64,000 nucleotides of DNA from Sclerotinia nivalis (taxonomy: Eukaryota; Ascomycota; Leotiomycetes; Helotiales; Sclerotiniaceae): positions 2,480,001-2,544,000 of the forward strand of contig JAPEIS010000009.1 in the NCBI GenBank assembly GCA_029531795.1. The letters are read 5' to 3'. Within the stretch, counting starts at the first letter, position 1. Each line of letters begins with the position of its first letter. Both the position numbers and the translations under genes were made by a program. The notes below the pieces were generated by a model, which saw nothing but the letters and a program-made list of their open reading frames with translations, was not told the origin of the DNA and searched no databases. Below, in pieces: positions 1-11,349 of the stretch.

Positions 1-69
1 GCAAGCCCCTTCCGACGTAATACAAGGACATGAGAGGTCCACAATGGTAAGGCGGCCAGGCTATGTCTG

Positions 70-1171
70 TTAGAGATTTATGTGAAAAAGAGTATAGGTT
101 GAACAAACCTTGGGAGTCCAATCGTTCCCACCCTTGCCTGCAGCCTTTCCCTGAACCTTTCCCTGAACGTTTCCCTGAACCTTTCCCTGAACCTTTTCCT
201 GAACCTTTCCCTGAACCTTTCCCTGAACCTTTTCCTTTCCCTTTCCCTGAAACCCACCTTTTCTCATGTACGATTGCTCGGCACCCGTCTGTGCTTTAGG
301 CATAAAGCTCTCCAGTGTATCAAGCCGCTGGTTGAGCGGTCCCATTTGGGCAGGAGTCATACCGGCACCCATAAGCTGCAGCTTGAAGCTTTGATAATCG
401 AATGTAGTCTCGGCCTTCTGCTGCTCGATGCGCATATCTCGCAGGATTCGATTTACTACATGCAAATATAATGGCATCGGTCCATCATCTTGGTTCACTG
501 CCATAAGGTCTAGCATACGCTTCGTATTGAGATCACTTTCATTGATACGCAATGGTTCAATTTGGACGTTCAGACCACTATACGCTCGCTTTGAGAAACG
601 TTAATTAGCCTCAATTTCTATCGGAGCTTTAAGAACTTACCTTGATTGTGTGTATGTTTGCAGGTGAGCACAACACCCGTACTTTAATATCGGGGTTTGA
701 TGAGAGAAAGGCTGCTTCGCAAGGCGATCCTCCTGCGTCAGATATGAATGTATCGTAATGGAGAACAAGGCCAGTAAGGGGATTCACAAGCTTGCTAGCT
801 TTAGAGGAGAATAAGCAATTCTCGAGTAAGCAGGATAGTGTATGACTCTTGCCTGAGCCTTGAGACCCGCAGACAAAAGTGCTTGATGGGGATGCGATAT
901 TGAAGAATATGCGAGGGTCTTGACTGTTATTAGAAACAGTCGTTTTCTTATTCAAGATCTCAGATAGACCACCGAGTAGTCCATATTGTGGGAAACGAGA
1001 TTTAGAACTATCGGAAAGTCCTTTTTCAACGTGTTCAAACACAGGGACAGTGAATATTGGTGCAGCCTGCACCTCTTGCAACTCAGGTTCGATTTGAAGA
1101 AGGTTTAGATGATCGATAAGGAGTTTATGTATATTGAACTTATCGAGTTTTAGGGGTGTTGTTTTGGGCAT
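70..1171 (-). CDS. P-loop ATPase-like protein with tandem-repeat C-terminal tail (two exons)
   Basis: The coding sequence splices as 1171-641 and 588-70, giving about 349 residues. The intron 640-589 (52 bp) has a GTAAGT donor, a GCTAAT branch-like site and an AAAG acceptor, and the frame continues across it. A Walker A motif GSQGSGKSHT lies near residue 103, preceded by IFFNIASPSSTFVC, so nucleotide binding is likely. I recall similar uncharacterised fungal P-loop proteins but no assigned function. No clear Walker B was identified. The last roughly 70 residues are built from short G-K-V-Q/E units encoded by a 12-bp tandem repeat, making a very basic low-complexity tail whose length is probably variable. 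The start is the ATG at 1171. The intron and frame are seen in the sequence; ATP binding is inferred from the motif. Confidence 0.7.
145..250. repeat. 12-bp minisatellite inside the P-loop gene tail
   Basis: The plus strand carries about eight imperfect copies of CCTTTCCCTGAA. The unit is a multiple of three, so copy-number change lengthens or shortens the basic tail of the minus-strand P-loop protein without a frameshift. Confidence 0.85.
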
Positions 1172-1828
1172 TGTAAGGGAGAGGAGTGGTACAGCGGATA
1201 TGAAAAGGAGTGAGCGATCAGAGGTTTATTTAAGTTTGCCGTATATATTCTGGACGTTTGGTACAGGTACAAAATTTCCGATCTGATGAAGAGTGTTTAA
1301 AAGAAAATATAAAGATTCTTTTTATTGAATTATTGGGGTGGAAGTGGCAGTAGCATTGACTAATTGAGATTCCTTTTGTGTGCTTCGCTTGTACTACGAT
1401 ATATCACATGATCTACGATCATGTGATACGGTAGTGTCGGTTTCTCCGAGCTCACTTATAAAGGTACAGTTCTGACTTAGGTTTTATGGTTCTTTCCTCT
1501 TATCAATAGTTCGTTCTATTTAAATTGATTCCGTTGGTATTTGCGCTATCGTGGCTAATTTCGCCTTTTGCTACAATAATCAAGAGTGGTTCTTCTCCAA
1601 AGCCGGCTTTTTGTTACGTCGTATCACAGAGGCAACAGACAGGACAACAGGAATCACTTTTATTAATAAGACGTAGCTCGAAGAGCTACGTTTCTATAGA
1701 AGGAACGGTTCCTTAAATACATTTATGTGTAGCGCTAGCCCCGACCGGGGCTAGCCTACACTTATCCGAGGTCCGACTCCTATGGGTCGGAACCCGAGCG
1801 GTCTCCGTATACCATATACGGGGACCCC
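1172..1828. other. Intergenic region with a cluster of hairpins
   Basis: No gene is recognised. Between 1671 and 1822 there are four closely spaced inverted repeats: ACGTAGCTC/GAGCTACGT at 1671-1691, the palindrome GGAACGGTTCC near 1701, long arms around TAGCCCCG/CGGGGCTA at 1728-1760, and CCGTAT/ATACGG at 1806-1822. TGTTACGTCG at 1612 resembles the family A LTR start, but no matching end or target duplication was found. The hairpins could belong to an old mobile element. Confidence 0.45.
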
Positions 1829-3671
1829 GTGACATGTCCTCTGTATCAACTCCTTCAAGAGGCTGCTATCGATCAAACTCAAACGCCACTCCTTAAATGT
1901 CAATCCTATATAAGGGTCTGCGGTGTATCAGGTGTGTGCTACCGCTTCGTTTGTTTCCAAATATCTTATTTGACATCTCTTGATTTAGAAGTTCCTGAAG
2001 GCAGCCCTAGAAGTTCGAACCAGATACCATTTGGACTGCCTCTATTCTTACAATCTGCTAGCCCAAGCCACTTCCAGCTGATCAAGGATTGGCTTCGACT
2101 TTGTGACGAAGGCGAATGTTCAAACAAGAAATCCTGTTGTCCTGAGTCTACAGATACGTTGCCAACTAGGGTTGTCGATGTGGGAGACAAGACTGGGCCC
2201 GAGAAAATTGGTCCCGATACTGTGTGCCTTGTTTCGACAAAGGAATCTATCTTGCCCACCAAGGCGGAAGAAAGACGCTATATTGCTCTATCTCATTGTT
2301 GGGGCAAATCAACAGGTAGTCAACCACCCAAATGGTGTACTACACAAGAAAACAAGGAAGAAAGGGCGAATGGATTTTTGCTTGCAGAATTGCCAGCAAC
2401 ATTTCAAGATGCAATCAGAGTTACTCGAGAGATCGGCCAGCGATACCTTCGGATTGACTCACTTTGTATTATTCAAGACGACAAGAAGGATTGGGAAACT
2501 GAATCCAAGAATATGCAAACAGTCTTCAAGAACGCTTATTGCACGATTGCTGCTACCTCTGCCGAAGATTCAACCAAAGGATTTCTTAATCGACCAGCGA
2601 ATGAGTCAGATTTGCAATACGTGACAGTGCCCGAGTCCTCACATGGCAAAGTCCACATCTGCAGATCTATCGATAATTTTCTTGATGATGTGCAGAACGG
2701 TGTCTTGAATACACGAGGATGGGTATTACAAGAACGAGCCCTGTCACGACGAACAATTCATTTCACGAAAAGACAAACATACTGGGAGTGTAGTAATGGA
2801 ATGCATTGCGAAACGCTTACTTGGATACAAAAGTTAGTCCCTAATTCAAACTTATTACTTTCTTTTGATACTTCATCTTTCTTTATTACTATTAACTACT
2901 TATTAATAAACTTGTTGATTTTTTATACAATTTAGCCACCGATTTTCTTTTCGAAGTGACCCAGAGTTTCCTAAATCTATTAAGGACCGTTCTATACGGA
3001 CTCAAATCGAGCTTTTTCAGACTCTTTTTATGGAATACTCGGGTTTAAACCTTACAAATGAGACAGATAGGCCCGTTGCAATCAATTCATTAGCTGTGGA
3101 GTTGGGCGAAGCACTCGAGACCAATGTCAGATATGGCATTTTTGAACGCTATCTTCACGAAAGTCTCCTATGGCGACGGTCCCAGAAAATTTCCAATAAG
3201 CGAATACCTTTCGAAACTGACAAGACCCCTCCATCATGGTCTTGGATAGCATATCCCTAGCAAATCGAATATCTTTCTATTGAAAGAGTTGAATTAGATA
3301 GGTATGTTAAACTAGTGGTCAGGAAGCAGAAGAATGATTCTTATATCTTGGAGGCTCGAGTAAAACGGCATCAAGGTTTTAAGATTGAATACGACAATGA
3401 TGACAAAGCTGGGTATCTATGGTTTGATAAGGATAAGGATGAAGAGCTTGGGCATTTCTGTTTTGACAATAAATTGGAAAAGTCTGCAACAGAAATACAA
3501 TTTGCTATAATAGGAAGAAAAGCTGGACCAAAGGATGATAAATGGAAGTATTATGTACTTCTTGTTACGGAATGCTCGGACCACAGATCTTTCAAAAGGG
3601 TTGGAATGGGTTGGATTCAGCATCGTTTCATATTATTTGGTGATCAAGACGATGTGGCACAAATTTCCTAA
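1829..3671 (+). pseudogene. HET-domain (heterokaryon incompatibility) gene remnant
   Basis: The frame holds a full HET core: RRYIALSHCWG, then YLRIDSLCIIQDD, then AYCTIAATSAED, then RGWVLQERALS. HET proteins trigger cell death on fusion of unlike individuals. An intron fits at 2833-2935 (103 bp, GTTAGT donor, TTTAG acceptor). Splicing there continues the frame into PPSWSWIAYP. Immediately after that motif is an in-frame TAG at 3258-3260, and the frame then stays open to 3671 with HET-like C-terminal sequence. The 5' end also lacks an ATG: the open frame begins without one and the first in-frame Met is deep in the HET core near 2515. Both defects suggest a pseudogene. A sequencing error or a missed upstream exon is a possible alternative. 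Confidence 0.75.
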
Positions 3672-3805
3672 TATTCTGTTTTGCAGTTTGATATTACAAT
3701 GGGCTGCAACAGGATACATATGACCAAGGGACCTTAGGCTCAGTAATTGGAATAATCATAGTAGAACCCTTGGGAGGTACATAGGAACAAGAATTTGTCG
3801 GTATC

Positions 3806-4036
3806 TGTTAGGAATGGCCAGCGATTTAGTGCGAGCTAGGAGGACGAAGGTTTTCCTATTCTAGAGCTTTGTGCTCAAGACAATCATTAAACTCAGTTAC
3901 ATAGTTATGATCATAATACATTGGTTATAACAATCGGATCATCTCCCTGCTTGACCCTGAGTAAGAACCTATTTTGTTCTTATCATCTGACTTTGCTGGC
4001 ACTTTCATGTGATATTTAGATTGTGAAATCATAACA
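3806..4036 (+). repeat. Decayed LTR-like sequence related to family A
   Basis: The stretch starts TGTTAGG and ends CATAACA. It contains the family A signatures GAGCTTTGTGCTCAAGA and CCCTGCTTGA in the same order as intact copies. Its flanks GTATC and TTTTA do not match, so no target duplication survives. Confidence 0.45.
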
Positions 4037-4118
4037 TTTTACCCCACAATTAAACCACAAAGTCAGCTATTTTAACTTCTACATCTTCTCATGTGAATGA
4101 AGCTTAGATATGAATTTG

Positions 4119-4439
4119 TGTTACGTCGGACGTCACAGGCACCATATCACATGATCAGAGAGTCATGTGGTGGACCTTGGGGATCTAGGGGATCTAGGAA
4201 TCTGGATCTTAGATCCAATAGATCCAAGGGGTCCACGGAATACGAAGGTCTATATAATCAGGATAGGTTTCCTTATTGTAGAGCTTCGTGCTCAAGATCA
4301 ATCATTTAGTATACTCTATTATTAGTTACGAATTGCAACCATTATTATTGTTACTTAAGTCCCTGCTTGACGCCTAGTTATAAACCATCTCGAGAGCCTA
4401 GAACACTTCCACGTGATCTAGACGGCAAACCTCTTAACA
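4119..4439 (+). mobile_element. Family A solo LTR, copy A1
   Basis: It begins TGTTACGTCGG and ends CTTAACA, with a 5-bp target duplication ATTTG at 4114-4118 and 4440-4444. The interior has the shared landmarks TATATAATCAGGATAGG, GAGCTTCGTGCTCAAGATCA and CCCTGCTTGACGCC. No internal retrotransposon domain is attached, so this is a solo LTR. It sits against the start of a family B repeat, which it appears to have entered. Confidence 0.85.
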
Positions 4440-4442
4440 ATT

Positions 4443-4651
4443 TGTCGGGATCACGGTCATATGATCATGAACCGTAGTTAAATCATATAACCGTAGTTAA
4501 ATCATATGATCATAAGGGGCTATACGAGCTCCTTCAAATATGTATTTAAGGAGTTCGTTCTTCCAATATAGAATAGTAACAATCAAGAAACAAGTTTTAT
4601 CAAATAGACTAAAGTACTTTACACTTTGAACCTTACCATTTGATACCAACA
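4443..4651 (+). repeat. Family B LTR-like repeat, copy 1
   Basis: About 209 bp from TGTCGGGATCAC to TGATACCAACA, nearly identical to 17077-17283. TG...CA termini and a promoter-like AAGGAGTTCGTTC region suggest a short LTR. No target duplication was found. The small frames overlapping it on the minus strand are not treated as genes. Confidence 0.6.
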
Positions 4652-5136
4652 ACTGGAAAACAAACCCTACTTCATTTCCCAATACTTCTTTTACTTTGCA
4701 AAATTTGATCATTATTGTATAGGTTAATTTCGTTCTGTGGAAATCGAGGGGAATGGTAATGAGAATGAGTTTGGTTCTGGGCAAATGTAAAAGCCAGGCA
4801 TTCTCGCGATAAGGAAACATTGCTATCCTCCCCAAAGATAGAGTTAACGGGAACACAAATAGCAGTAAAATCAAATTTGATCAATTCGTATTGAGAACTA
4901 ACAGAATATCTATGTATAATCAAAAGACGCAATGCGAAAAGATCTTCTCATCGGCGGAAAACAGTCGTCTGTATTGCTTAAAGCTAACCCACCATCTCGG
5001 GTTGTAGTCCCCAGAAATCTGATTAATAGTATCTTCCAACTCTATCATAATGATTTAAAACCTCGATTCTTCTTTGAAACCATCATTCCTATCATTAGAA
5101 GCCTATTTTTGGCTTCATTAAAACCTCCAAATAATA
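4652..5136. other. Intergenic, nothing recognised
   Basis: This lies between the family B repeat and the stop codon of the FunK1 gene. Only short open frames without recognisable motifs occur. Confidence 0.5.
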
Positions 5137-7650
5137 TTAAATGTTTGCCACCTCTTGGTCCTCCGAAGCTTCGCGAAGGATTTTCCTCATACTGGAGTAC
5201 AAATCTGGATCCTCATTTTTCCATCTCTGACCGTTCGGGAATATCACCCTCCTTAATTTATTAACACATCGGACCAATGGCTGATAGTATGGCGTAAAGT
5301 AAAGCTTCGCACATCTAAGGAAATCCTGTTCGTTGCTAATTATACCCGCCTTATAAATGGCCAAAGAATCGTCTGTTCTGTGGTTCCAATACTCAAGGAC
5401 AATTGAGTCAACTTCCTTGTCTGGTCCATCGTAATGAATGCATATCCAAAAGAGTACCCAGAAGAACGATTCAAGATCATGCATAAAGGAATGCGGATGG
5501 CCCATAAGAATCCCGATGGCCATAAACGCTCTTGTACCAATCTTCTCTTTTACATCTAATGAGCTTTTTCGGTCCTTTTTGATAGCTAAATCAAGGTCGA
5601 TCAAGAACGAAGACCACAAAAGATTCTTTTTATCTTCATTAATCATCAGATTATTGATTGAAATATCTCTATGAAGGAAGCCAGCTCTATATAGAGATTC
5701 ATGTCCTTCTATACAACCTTCTAATGCAATAAGCAAAGATTTTAGGGAGCTTGCTGTATAGATAGGTTTTCCATAATCACGAATAATAACTCGCCGATGT
5801 ATCCGATTTGGGTAATTTTCACTATTGCTATTTGCTGGAGATGCTAAGGGAGATACTAAGGTGGGTCCTTTGCTAGATAGAGATGCTTCGTTATTGACAG
5901 TGGCCGTAGATGCTAGAGGAGACTCTAAGCGGGGTCGCTTGCTGGATGGGGATGCCTCATTATTGGCTTTGGCTGGAAATCCTAAGGAAGACGTTAAACG
6001 AGATCGTTTGATGGGTGGCGGCGGTACAAGCGTGTTAGTTTGGTTTGATGAACCTTTCTTGCCAGTATTGCCTAAAGGACTGACTGAACCTGTATTCTGA
6101 GGAACGGCCGTGTGTTTTCGCGGGTAGTCTGATGTTTTTGTGATATCCAATCCCTTTCGAATATTCCCAATGATATCATCTTCCACACCAAGAATTCGGA
6201 TAGTTTCGTGATGATAGTAGCGGCTAACATTAACCACATTCTTTTCAGTTGCTTCGCGGAGCAGCTCTCCTTCTTCATCACGCTCCAAGCATTGCCACGA
6301 ATCCTTAATAACAAGAGGCATTGAAGGATTCGTTTCAGAATGGGCTTTCCAGCATGTTGTTGCCCGACCTGCTATACGACGTCCACGCATGATTAGTTTG
6401 TCAATGACGAGACGCTCTGTCCGATTTTTCCGTTCAATTTCTATATAGCGTTGATTGCCTGTTGTTTTGATTGTAGGGTCGAATCCAAGCTCTTCCTCAT
6501 TCATCCAAAGAAATCCAAGGATTGTAGATATAAAAAGAAGCCCTTCTTTATTGATATCAAATTTATCCGATGCAATCCCGCCAAGTCGATCAAATTCCCA
6601 TATCCTCATAAAAGATCCACAAATTGTAAAACCCAAAACAAAACGACGAGTATCTTGAACAGCGAATACTTTTCGGACATACTGTCCAATATCAATCCAT
6701 GCTTCTGAAAGTATATCACCAGATGGATCGCTCTTGAGCTCTCCCGGTATGAGGATTTGCGACCAATCGCATTCTGTATCTTTCTTAATAGCGTTCACAA
6801 AGCCAATATCCAACCTCTGCGTTAACATCACACTTGGAATCAGCTTTTTAGGTTTTGTTATAGTCCTTCGTGTTGGGATTGACCTGTAGTCCTGTGCGAA
6901 TGCTGCTAGTGTTTCGATGAATTCTGTCAACCATTTAAGAACATCCACTTCATTTGCATCGCTAGGCCATCCAGCCCATCCTTCACGGAAACATGGATCA
7001 GTTCCCACATTCCATTTCTCAAAAAAGGCTTGGGAAGTTGTTTCAAGCTTTGCCACACCCCCAAAAAACTTGTTATAAATTTGGGGAACACCAACATATA
7101 TCATGCCAAGTTTATTTTTCAGTAGCTTTTCCACATCTTGCGGATATTCAGAAGAATTCAATAAGCCACTTGTAATATGAGAGTTTGGTGTTTGCTGAAA
7201 GAAGGACATACTCGGTTGTGGAGATGGAAGGAATTCGGCAACCGTGTTATAAATGTGATCCCAGATCTCTTGATCAGGTTTGCTAGAAAAAACGGCATTC
7301 AGAAGAGGTTTAACGTGATCCAAATCGGACCCCTCGGATATGATTTGAATATTGGCTCGCATCAGATCATCAAGCAGATCTCCGCTCGTTGTTCTTGAAG
7401 GTAGTAGATGGGATGCATTGTAAGTTTGTAATACTAAAAAAAGGCGGAAAGAGAGTTCCTTGAGATCTAGATAACAATCAGAATAAACAAAACTTAAAGC
7501 TCAAATTGTTAATATAGTACCTTCATAATTAATAGTATCAAGGGATTGAGAGGTGCCAAATGATTTGCGGAAATCATCCAACTGTTCACCGATCGGGTTG
7601 GCTCGTATGATTTCCATTTCCAAACTGGACTGAACCGTAGTCTGAGCCAT
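5137..7650 (-). CDS. FunK1-type fungal protein kinase (two exons)
   Basis: Exon 1 is 7650-7521 and exon 2 is 7433-5137, joined across an 87-bp intron (GTACTA donor, TTTTTTTAG acceptor). The product is about 808 residues. The ATG at 7650 was chosen because the spliced frame runs straight into the long exon. The kinase core lies in the C-terminal third: LHRDISINNLMI is the catalytic loop, and LIDLDLAI occupies the place of the magnesium-binding DFG motif, keeping the Asp. It is followed by GTRAFMAIGILMG and HDLESFFWVLFWICIHYDGP, typical of the FunK1 family. A Ser-rich linker holds three related blocks (SSLGFPAKANNEA, SPLASTATVNNEA, SPLASPANSNSE). No introns or stops break the long exon, so it looks intact. 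Substrates of this family are unknown to me. Confidence 0.8.
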
Positions 7651-8588
7651 TGTATAGTATTGTGATATTGGTGTGTTTTGAGGTATTGGTATTTTGAGCT
7701 TCCTTTAAAGAGCAGATGTCAACAAGAAGTTAACCTTGAGCTTATCAATAAAACAAACAGAGGTCGACTGTTAAGCCTATACAGCCATACAGCCACATAA
7801 ACACAGATAAACAGACACCATACCTTTTAAGCTTTAGCCTCTATGAAGTACGGAGTAATAATTCATAGTGAATGGAAAACAAATTAAAGGGAAGAGTTGT
7901 TTCAGGCTCTGAAGTACTATTGAAATGCAATTATGATACCCATTAAAATACCAAGGGGTTACCCAAATCAAGCAACATCCGACATTCCGATATTTTAACC
8001 CTGTCAGAATTGAAGGACTTTTAGATTATATGAAGACCACCTCTATATTCGTTTTCATGAAGGTTACCATATAATCTTACAACCTATTTCATTCATCTGA
8101 CAAGAGCACATCACTTCATTGGGAGGTACGAGGAGGATATAACTTTGAGTGGAAGACAACAGCATGCACGCGTGCGGAGTATGGGAGTTACTACCCTGTG
8201 ACACAAGGGGCGCCAAACCTGCTATTTCACACAAACTTGGTATGCGAACCACATTTATTGATTTTTGGTTGTGTATTCGTTCAAAATTGCATCAATTCTG
8301 AGGATATATCTAAAGCCTCGTCTTTATTGTCAATTTCGGTCACATCTCGCATCCCTAATCTAATTCCATCATATGGTACCCAGTGAATCTCACCAGTCCT
8401 TGCTCTATACGTCTACACGACATAAACAGAACAATTGCTATAACTAGCTTTAACCTTATAATAAGCAATTAACATAGATAAAACAGTTCACCCGCCAACT
8501 GATCACCTAAGCCTAACTAAGCGATATATCAACAGAATTGTATTTTTGATTTGAGTATAAATTATTGAGCCCTAAATAGGTATAGTAG
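7651..8588. other. Intergenic, promoter side of the FunK1 gene
   Basis: No gene or repeat was recognised. Only short unsupported frames are present. The FunK1 promoter should lie near 7651-7900. Confidence 0.5.
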
Positions 8589-8752
8589 TGTCGGTAGGCA
8601 CGTATATGGTGAGGTGAAGCATTCAATAGTACTCATGTAATTCGTATTGATTTTGCCTAAAGAACTAGAACTATGGAAACGTCGAACTATATAAATCTCG
8701 ATCGAGGCACTAGCGTCATCGCTAATGGATCCACGTGATGAATATCCCGACA
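8589..8752 (+). repeat. Family C LTR-like repeat, copy C1
   Basis: 164 bp with near-inverted ends TGTCGG...CCGACA. Landmarks shared with the other copies are GGCACGTATATGG, AGAACTAGAACTATGG, ACTATATAAA and CACGTGATGAATATCCCGACA. The flanks AGTAG and CTAAA do not match, so no target duplication is visible. It may be a small LTR or a MITE-like element. Confidence 0.7.
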
Positions 8753-9513
8753 CTAAATTTGTTGAGATTAATCTTCTTCCTACTTACTTAGGAAGGTACT
8801 TAACGAGTTGCTAGAAAGGGTAGTACCTCGAAGGTATTAAGGCCCATAACAAAGCATGTGAATATGTTATTTCTTGGAACCATACCTAATGAACTGATTG
8901 CCGGACATTTGCAGCCGATGTGAGGACAGATGGATAATCGATGCCGAAGTCAACCAGGCTCACAAAGTTGTCATCCTAGTGGATGTAGGTGATAAGAACG
9001 GTCCACATGACAAGAACATGAAATGCCAGTTGTCAATTGTTAGGAGGTATTGTGGGGTATCTCTAGTCCGGAGTATTTTGTTTTTAGTACTTTGTATAAG
9101 CAAGCAAATCCGGAGAATTTTGGTTCGTTGCTTAGGTCATTTGTCATGCATCATTAGTCAGTCGATTCTTATCACGTGATAAAGGATGACCTTGCGGGAA
9201 AGGCTTCCCCTTTTCATGTTAACGAGCACCAATACCTATGGAGATCTCGGCAGCCGGAGATCTCTCTTACTCTTTAACATACTAAGTCATGGATTAACAA
9301 TCAATCTATTAGACATCACTATAGTGGGGCATCCAATTCAATTCCGCCCAAAGCATCCTAACACCAAACATACATACATATATATATATATATCTTCCCA
9401 CCTTACAATTGTCCATATTTCTATCACATCAACACCATCTTCTACACCATCTTCTACACCTTCTTCTACACCATTAAATTCCATTTTGCTTAATTTGTTG
9501 AAAACTAATCAAC
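8753..9513. other. Intergenic, upstream of the dehydrogenase gene
   Basis: A 93-codon open frame at 8898-9179 has no recognisable features. The gene-proximal part holds a (TA)n run near 9378 and a CACCATCTTCTA microsatellite near 9430-9475, within the likely promoter or 5' leader of the next gene. Confidence 0.5.
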
Positions 9514-10648
9514 ATGTCCCAATCAATCCCTAAAACTACCAAAGCTTGGAGAGTCCAAGGACAAGACGGAATTGATAGCTTGAAATACGATACTCAAGTT
9601 ACACTTCCAGAATTGGGCGACAACGATGTTCTTGTCAAATTTCACGCTGCTTCATTGAACTTTAGAGATTTGGCAATCGTCAAGGTAAGTTCTACCTACG
9701 TACCTTCTAACATTATCCCTGGCAGTTTTCCTTTCACGCAAAACTAACCAGTTCTTCTTTTCCTAGGGCCAATATCCATTTGTTTTGAAGGATCGCTTGA
9801 TTCCCGGTTCTGACGGTGCTGGCGAAGTCCTTGCTGTTGGATCAAAAGTAACTCGATTCAGCCCCGGTGCGAAAGTCGTTACTCTTTTCAACCAAGGTCA
9901 ACTCCATGGTCCGATCGACACTGCATCCATACAAACTGCTTTGGGTGGTGCCTATGATGGCACCCTTCGTCAACATGGTATTTTCAACGAAGAAGGGCTC
10001 GTGGATATGCCTTCCTCGCTTTCCTACCTCGAAGCAGCTACTCTTTCATGTGCAGCTCTCACAGCTTGGAATGCTCTCTATGGATTAAAACCACCCAAGG
10101 TTGGTGATGTGATCCTTACACAAGGAACGGGTGGTGTTAGCATATTCGCTTTGCAATTTGCCAAAGCAGCTGGGGCAACCGTAATTGCCACGACCTCTTC
10201 CGATTCAAAAGCTTTGTTGCTCAAAAAGCTCGGCGCCGATCATGTAATCAACTACAAAACCACTCCTGAATGGGGTGCGCATGCCAAATCCCTCACTGCA
10301 TCATCCGTCGGTGTAACGCACGTTATCGAAGTGGGTGGTACTAGCACTATGGCACAATCCATCAAAGCTATAAAACTTGAGGGTCTTATTACTCTAATTG
10401 GAGTTCTGGGCGGACAAGCAACAGGGAAGGAGCCGACATTCATGGATTGTTTCATGAACGTCTGTACTGTTAGATGTATAGCCGTAGGAAGCCGAGACAT
10501 GTTTGAGGATATGTGCAGGGCGATTGATGCATACAAGATCAAGCCGGTGGTTGATGAAAAGGTATTTGGGTTGGATGAGCTTAAGGAGGCTTATCAATAT
10601 TTGTCGGATCAGAAACACTTTGGCAAGTTGGCCATTCAAATCGAGTAA
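9514..10648 (+). CDS. Zinc-type alcohol dehydrogenase-like (MDR) oxidoreductase
   Basis: Exons 9514-9684 and 9767-10648 encode about 350 residues. The intron 9685-9766 has GTAAGT and TCCTAG borders and joins LAIVK to GQYPFVLKDR in phase 0. The start is the ATG in AACATGTCC. The order is the medium-chain dehydrogenase fold: an N-terminal GroES-like part (VLVKFHAASLNFRD, LIPGSDGAGEVLAVG), then the Rossmann part with ILTQGTGGVSIFALQFAKAAGA binding NAD(P)H. No structural zinc Cys cluster is seen, and catalytic zinc ligands are not obvious. It resembles the zinc-type dehydrogenase/quinone oxidoreductase branch. Substrate is unknown. It appears intact and is one of the few ordinary metabolic genes here. 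Confidence 0.88.
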
Positions 10649-11349
10649 AGGCAAGTGAGTATATCATTTTGGCAGGGGGTATTAAATAGTCCGGACTGTA
10701 GTCCGACGACGGGGGGCTTCTTGATTATTTGAACACTCAAATCATTTAGAAGGTTAAATTGTATTTAAAACCTTTATATAACTTTTCAATTACTAGAACA
10801 CTATATTGAGTCTACTAGTCCAGATTCTTGCACTCTGTATCTTGACTACTAGGACAAATCGAAATATGCCAAGACTTCAATTTGATCATAATATCATCAT
10901 TAGTACTGTAAAGGAGTAGGAAGATACATGAATCTTTTTCGCATAGAAATGATTTTGTATCATATTTTGTATCAATCTGGTAGGTATTTCTCAGATAATT
11001 TCTCAGCTTCTTTGTGTTTATACATTCACTCTTTCTCATACATCCAGAAAAACATTATCGATAAGTTGAAAAATTTTCCTCGTTCTTTCGTCCTGGAAAT
11101 AGGTGTATGTTGTTTTACTCCCAATCCTTTATTCTTCATTTCTCATTCTTTATCCCATTCCACATCGTATAATACTACAGGCGGGTTTCTATTGTGCTGT
11201 ATGTTTTGTTTGTAGTATAATTTATGAAGTAGGATAATATATCGTCGGTTATGTATTATATATCAAGAAGATGGAGAAGATAGAGTGACGAGAATAGTTT
11301 GAGAAGTGGTAGTGATAAGAAAGAATGATGCTGACCACAATATGAAACA
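10649..11349. other. Intergenic, nothing recognised
   Basis: AT-rich sequence downstream of the dehydrogenase gene. Short frames on both strands show no motif. Confidence 0.5.

Noticed and set aside
63..299. Plus-strand frame of PEPF repeats
   Set aside because: It is the opposite-strand translation of the 12-bp minisatellite inside the spliced P-loop gene.
1612..1834. Possible family A-like LTR from TGTTACGTCG to CCCGTGACA
   Set aside because: Only the first ten bases match family A; there is no target duplication and the interior landmarks are absent.
4497..4932. Minus-strand frames of 125 and 86 codons
   Set aside because: They overlap the family B repeat and have no coding motif; repeat-derived.
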